The notes beneath the pieces are model-generated. The model was not told the DNA's origin, searched no databases, and saw nothing but the letters and a program-made list of their open reading frames with translations. Below, piece by piece: positions 21,564-24,228 of a DNA stretch of 24,228 nucleotides; the first letter of the stretch is position 1, and each line of letters opens with the position of its first letter. This DNA is from SAR202 cluster bacterium Io17-Chloro-G7 (lineage in GTDB: Bacteria; Chloroflexota; Dehalococcoidia; UBA3495): NCBI GenBank assembly GCA_002817055.1, contig MUCU01000007.1, positions 1-24,228 on the forward strand, read 5' to 3'. The position numbers and the translations under genes are program-made.

Positions 21564-23177
21564 GTGAATAACCAAGACATTGATGTAACAAGGGATTATC
21601 ACGAATCCACCAAGCTGGCTTACATAAACTTGACCAACAAACCACCGTTGTATAAGGCCTATCCGGGGCTGGCGGATATCACTCTACCCACCGACTTCGC
21701 GCCTCCACAGACCCCTACTCTTGAAGCAGTGGCCGGGAATCCCGGAGAACACTCAGATGAGTTGGACTTGACCGCGTTGGCCCGTCTGCTGTACTTTTCA
21801 GCCGGGGTGCTGCACAAGAGAATTCTGCCTGTGGCTGGCGAGGTCCACTACCGGGCTGCTGCCTCTGCCGGGGCGCTGTATCCCGTGGAGGTTTATGCGG
21901 TCACCGGGGGTATCCCTGGGCTTGAAGCTGGAGTTTATCACTTCACTCCAGACCGATTTGCGCTCACCCAGTTGAGAAGCGGCGATTACCGCAGGGAGTT
22001 GGCCGCCGCCGCCGCCCGAGATGACTCGCAGATCGCTGAATCCCCTATGACCTTGGTTTTTACGGCGATGTTCTGGCGTAGTGCCTGGAAATACCGCATC
22101 AGAAGCTACCGCTACTGCTTTTGGGATGCCGGGACTATTCTGGCCAACACCCTAGCCGTCGCCAGGGGAGGAGCAGGTCTGCCAGCCCGGTTGGTGACGG
22201 GTTTCGTGGACGACGAGGTGAATACCCTGTTGGGCCTAGACCAAGAACGCGAGGCCGCACTGTGCCTGGTGCCGGTAGGAATCGCGGGTGCCGCCAGAGG
22301 CGAAACTTTACTCACGACCCAGGCTTCTCGCCAGCCTCTAGCAACCATAAAAGGGCAACCTACCGAGGGCTACGAAGGTGAGATTGAATATCCGGAGATA
22401 ATCCAGGCCCACGCCGCATCCTGCTTGGCTAGCCGGGAGGAGGTTGTAGGGTGGCGTGAATCGGCAGCGGAGGCAGACAGCACTGGTCCCAGAGAAACAA
22501 GGGAAACAAGGGCCGTAAGTTTAAGAAACGCAGCCCAACCGGAGTCTCAGGCTCTGGGTGACAGCATCGCTGGGCGGGGCTCCACCCGGCATTTTTCCCG
22601 GTCCAATATCTCACTTGAACAGTTCAGCGCCATCTTGGATAATTCCACCAAGCAACTGCCAGCGGATTTTCTGGCCGGGGAAACCGTCAGCCTCGTGGAC
22701 CCATACATCATTGTGAATGCGGTGGAAGGGTTGGAGCCGGGCGCTTACTATTTCTCCCCACTGACGCGGGAATTGGAGTTGCTGAAAAGAGGAGATTTCA
22801 GGGAAGAGGCGGGCCACCTCTGCTTCGAGCAGGCTCTGGGTGCAGACTCCAGTGCGGTGGTCTACTTTTTGGCTGACTTAGACCGAATTTTGGCACGCTA
22901 TGGGAACCGGGGTTACCGCACCGCCCAGTTGGAAGCAGGCGTCATGGCCGGAAATGCTTACTTATGCTCCCATTCGCTGGGTTTGGGCGCAACCGGCATG
23001 ACCTTCTATGACGACGATGTTACCGAGTTTTTCTCACCCCATGCGGTGGGAAAAAGCATGATGTTCCTGGTCGCTTTGGGCAACACTGATAAGGTGAACC
23101 GGGTCCGCCCCTTCCGGTCCAAGGTCGGCGTTCTTTTGGACTCGTTGGCCCGGGGAGCAGGGAAGCCTGCCAGCTAG
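21564..23177 (+). CDS. SagB/ThcOx-like tandem nitroreductase-fold flavoprotein (537 aa)
   Basis: Flavin-dependent dehydrogenase of the SagB/ThcOx branch of the nitroreductase fold; characterised relatives oxidise azolines to azoles in thiazole/oxazole-modified peptides. Two copies of the domain are fused. Domain 1 (about 65-255) has HYRAAASAGALYPVEVYAV (96-113) and RSYRYCFWDAG...GLPARLV. Domain 2 (about 335-515) opens GRGSTRHFSRSNISLEQF and has RGYRTAQLEAGVMAGNAYL and LGLGATGM. A polar, low-complexity linker (about 285-335) joins them. The GTG start at 21564 has only a weak ribosome site. No YcaO cyclodehydratase, precursor peptide or peptidase is adjacent, so a role in peptide modification is not supported by context. 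It ends the plus-strand group. Confidence 0.87.
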   Translation: MNNQDIDVTRDYHESTKLAYINLTNKPPLYKAYPGLADITLPTDFAPPQTPTLEAVAGNPGEHSDELDLTALARLLYFSAGVLHKRILPVAGEVHYRAAASAGALYPVEVYAVTGGIPGLEAGVYHFTPDRFALTQLRSGDYRRELAAAAARDDSQIAESPMTLVFTAMFWRSAWKYRIRSYRYCFWDAGTILANTLAVARGGAGLPARLVTGFVDDEVNTLLGLDQEREAALCLVPVGIAGAARGETLLTTQASRQPLATIKGQPTEGYEGEIEYPEIIQAHAASCLASREEVVGWRESAAEADSTGPRETRETRAVSLRNAAQPESQALGDSIAGRGSTRHFSRSNISLEQFSAILDNSTKQLPADFLAGETVSLVDPYIIVNAVEGLEPGAYYFSPLTRELELLKRGDFREEAGHLCFEQALGADSSAVVYFLADLDRILARYGNRGYRTAQLEAGVMAGNAYLCSHSLGLGATGMTFYDDDVTEFFSPHAVGKSMMFLVALGNTDKVNRVRPFRSKVGVLLDSLARGAGKPAS

Positions 23178-23250
23178 TATCAGCAACATAGAAACCCCGC
23201 TTCCGCGAGCCTAAACAACTTCTGCCTACAATCCGGAGTTGGCGATTCTG

Positions 23251-24069
23251 TTATCCTAAGGCCCGTTTCCGGACATATTCCAAAGCCATTTGCATGTGCC
23301 ACTCCATGGCCCCGATGCCCACAACTTGCACTCCCAGTTCGAAGAACCGTTTGGCCGAGTCGGCCATTGCATCGAAGTCAGGAGAGTCCAAGCCCAGGTT
23401 GTACATTACTCCGGCGCCGTAGCGCTCGGCCGTTTTCACCGCCTGCTCCACCAGGGATAGAACTTTCGGGTGCTCGTATTTAAAGGGTACGCCCAAGATC
23501 TTGCTTACGTCTCCCGCCGCCAACCAGACCAGCCGGATCCCGTCCAAGGCGAAAATCTCATCCAGGTCTCTCAGACCTCCCTCACTTTCCACCGTGGGGA
23601 TAATCAACGTGCTCTCGGCCACACGCTCGGCAAACGCAGGAAATTCCTCAGCGGAAGCGAACCGCTTTAGATGAATCAAGCGGTGCCAATCGGTTTTTAG
23701 GCCCATTATCTCCTTCACCTCTTCCTTGGAAGAGACGGAGATGGTCACGGCAGTAGCTCCCAAAGACAGGGCTCGGGCGGCGTCGGAGACCGTGCGCCGG
23801 TCCACGCCAGGGTCGGCGCCCGAGGACCATGGGTAGGCCTGAACGCGGATCATGGGAGAAATGCCGGTTCCCCTAGCGGCCCGTACGAGGTGAGCGATGC
23901 TGTCCCAGTCGTGGGAAGTAAACATCATGTCGGCCATAAAGCAATCGAAGCCAGCCAGGCCGGCAACTTCGACCATGTTGGGGTGGCTGAATACGTAGGC
24001 GCACATGGAAGGCTTGCCGTTTTTGAGGTTAGCCAAGAGGCGATCGTTGGACTCGTCGGGAAACAGCAC
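23251..24069 (-). CDS. HpcH/HpaI aldolase-like protein lacking the catalytic His (272 aa)
   Basis: TIM-barrel protein of the HpcH/HpaI superfamily. Retained signatures are Asp47, Arg75 (PMIRVQ), PTVESEGG (Glu161) and AGDVSKILGV (Asp187), the metal and pyruvate contacts. Where active HpaI-type aldolases, including the gene at 11621, have D-x-E-H-x-P, this protein has ADMMFTS. Glu is Met49 and the general-base His is Phe50. Its chemistry may differ from a standard retro-aldolase, or a nearby residue such as His53 may substitute. The GTG start at 24069 is supported by AAAGGAG with a 6-base spacer. It is convergent with the SagB-like gene and lies 78 bp downstream of a gene that enters from the right edge. 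Confidence 0.85.
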   Translation of the reverse strand: MLFPDESNDRLLANLKNGKPSMCAYVFSHPNMVEVAGLAGFDCFMADMMFTSHDWDSIAHLVRAARGTGISPMIRVQAYPWSSGADPGVDRRTVSDAARALSLGATAVTISVSSKEEVKEIMGLKTDWHRLIHLKRFASAEEFPAFAERVAESTLIIPTVESEGGLRDLDEIFALDGIRLVWLAAGDVSKILGVPFKYEHPKVLSLVEQAVKTAERYGAGVMYNLGLDSPDFDAMADSAKRFFELGVQVVGIGAMEWHMQMALEYVRKRALG

Positions 24070-24147
24070 AGAGCGCTCCTTTGTTGAGAATATTTTTATA
24101 AACGTGGCACAGGCGCTATCTTGATTTTGAACTTATACCAACTCTGC

Positions 24148-24228
24148 TTAAAAGCTTCGTGAATAGGCTGTGGGAAGTTGCTCGAAAGCCTGCTTGATCC
24201 AGTCCCACCCAACCAGCCGCTTCAAGCG
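24148..24228 (-). CDS. C-terminal end of a gene cut by the window edge
   Basis: On the minus strand the frame entering from the right edge is open for 26 codons and ends in TAA at 24148-24150. The residues (RLKRLVGWDWIKQAFEQL and so on, ending YSRSF) look like a folded protein C-terminus, with GC-rich third positions. Spacing to the next minus-strand start (24069) is 78 bp, so it could be the upstream gene of the same transcript. Too little is present to name a family. Confidence 0.4.
   Translation of the reverse strand, partial: RLKRLVGWDWIKQAFEQLPTAYSRSF

Overview
The window is a stretch of bacterial chromosome of moderately high GC, rich in catabolic genes and with no phage or plasmid backbone. 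Secreted and lipid-anchored proteins of unknown function sit beside a gentisate-dioxygenase-type bicupin, three tandem paralogous Rieske dioxygenase alpha subunits with one beta subunit, HpcH/HpaI aldolases, a thiolase/OB-fold pair, an acyl-CoA ligase, a crotonase and a SagB-like flavoprotein. Such paralogue-rich oxidative catabolism is reminiscent of marine Chloroflexota of the SAR202/Dehalococcoidia type. That assignment is an inference from gene content; no rRNA or tRNA is present to test it. Most genes have clear Shine-Dalgarno sites (GGAGG/AAGGAG), and GTG and TTG starts are common.

Layout. Positions 1-5372 hold a 14-bp tandem repeat at the left edge, a minus-strand lipoprotein (728-2113), a plus-strand lipoprotein with an Ala/Glu linker and three copies of a two-cysteine domain (2607-3908), and a small secreted protein (4345-4713, minus) whose reading frame continues protein-like for 22 codons past an amber stop. 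Positions 5373-11456 form the plus-strand aromatic oxidation block: bicupin dioxygenase, alpha-1 (broken by an in-frame TGA at an otherwise invariant Trp codon), alpha-2, alpha-3 and beta. No ferredoxin or reductase gene is nearby. Positions 11621-14739 carry three minus-strand genes: an HpaI-type aldolase, an M20 peptidase and an EamA permease that appears leaderless.

Positions 14740-18026 (minus strand) contain repeat-derived intergenic DNA, a 94-aa unknown, a thiolase, the decayed remains of an addiction-module antitoxin/RelE-type toxin pair, a DUF35-type Zn-ribbon/OB-fold protein, and an intact hicB-hicA pair. Positions 18314-23177 (plus strand) hold an AMP-forming acyl-CoA ligase with Arg in place of the usual C-terminal catalytic Lys, an EVE-domain protein, a crotonase lacking both hydratase glutamates, and a two-domain SagB/ThcOx-like flavoprotein. 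The right edge has a divergent HpaI-like protein (23251-24069, minus) and the 3' end of another minus-strand gene.

How the genes may work together (inference): the Rieske alpha/beta proteins would hydroxylate an aromatic or alicyclic acid, the bicupin would cleave the resulting (hydroxy)aromatic ring, and aldolase, CoA ligase, crotonase and thiolase/DUF35 would break the products down to central metabolites. Electron-transfer partners must be encoded elsewhere. I did not find a complete, clearly new multi-gene system. The strongest oddities are the TGA-interrupted alpha subunit, the triplicated Cys-pair lipoprotein, the toxin-antitoxin relic splitting the thiolase/DUF35 pair, and enzyme-family members that lack canonical catalytic residues.
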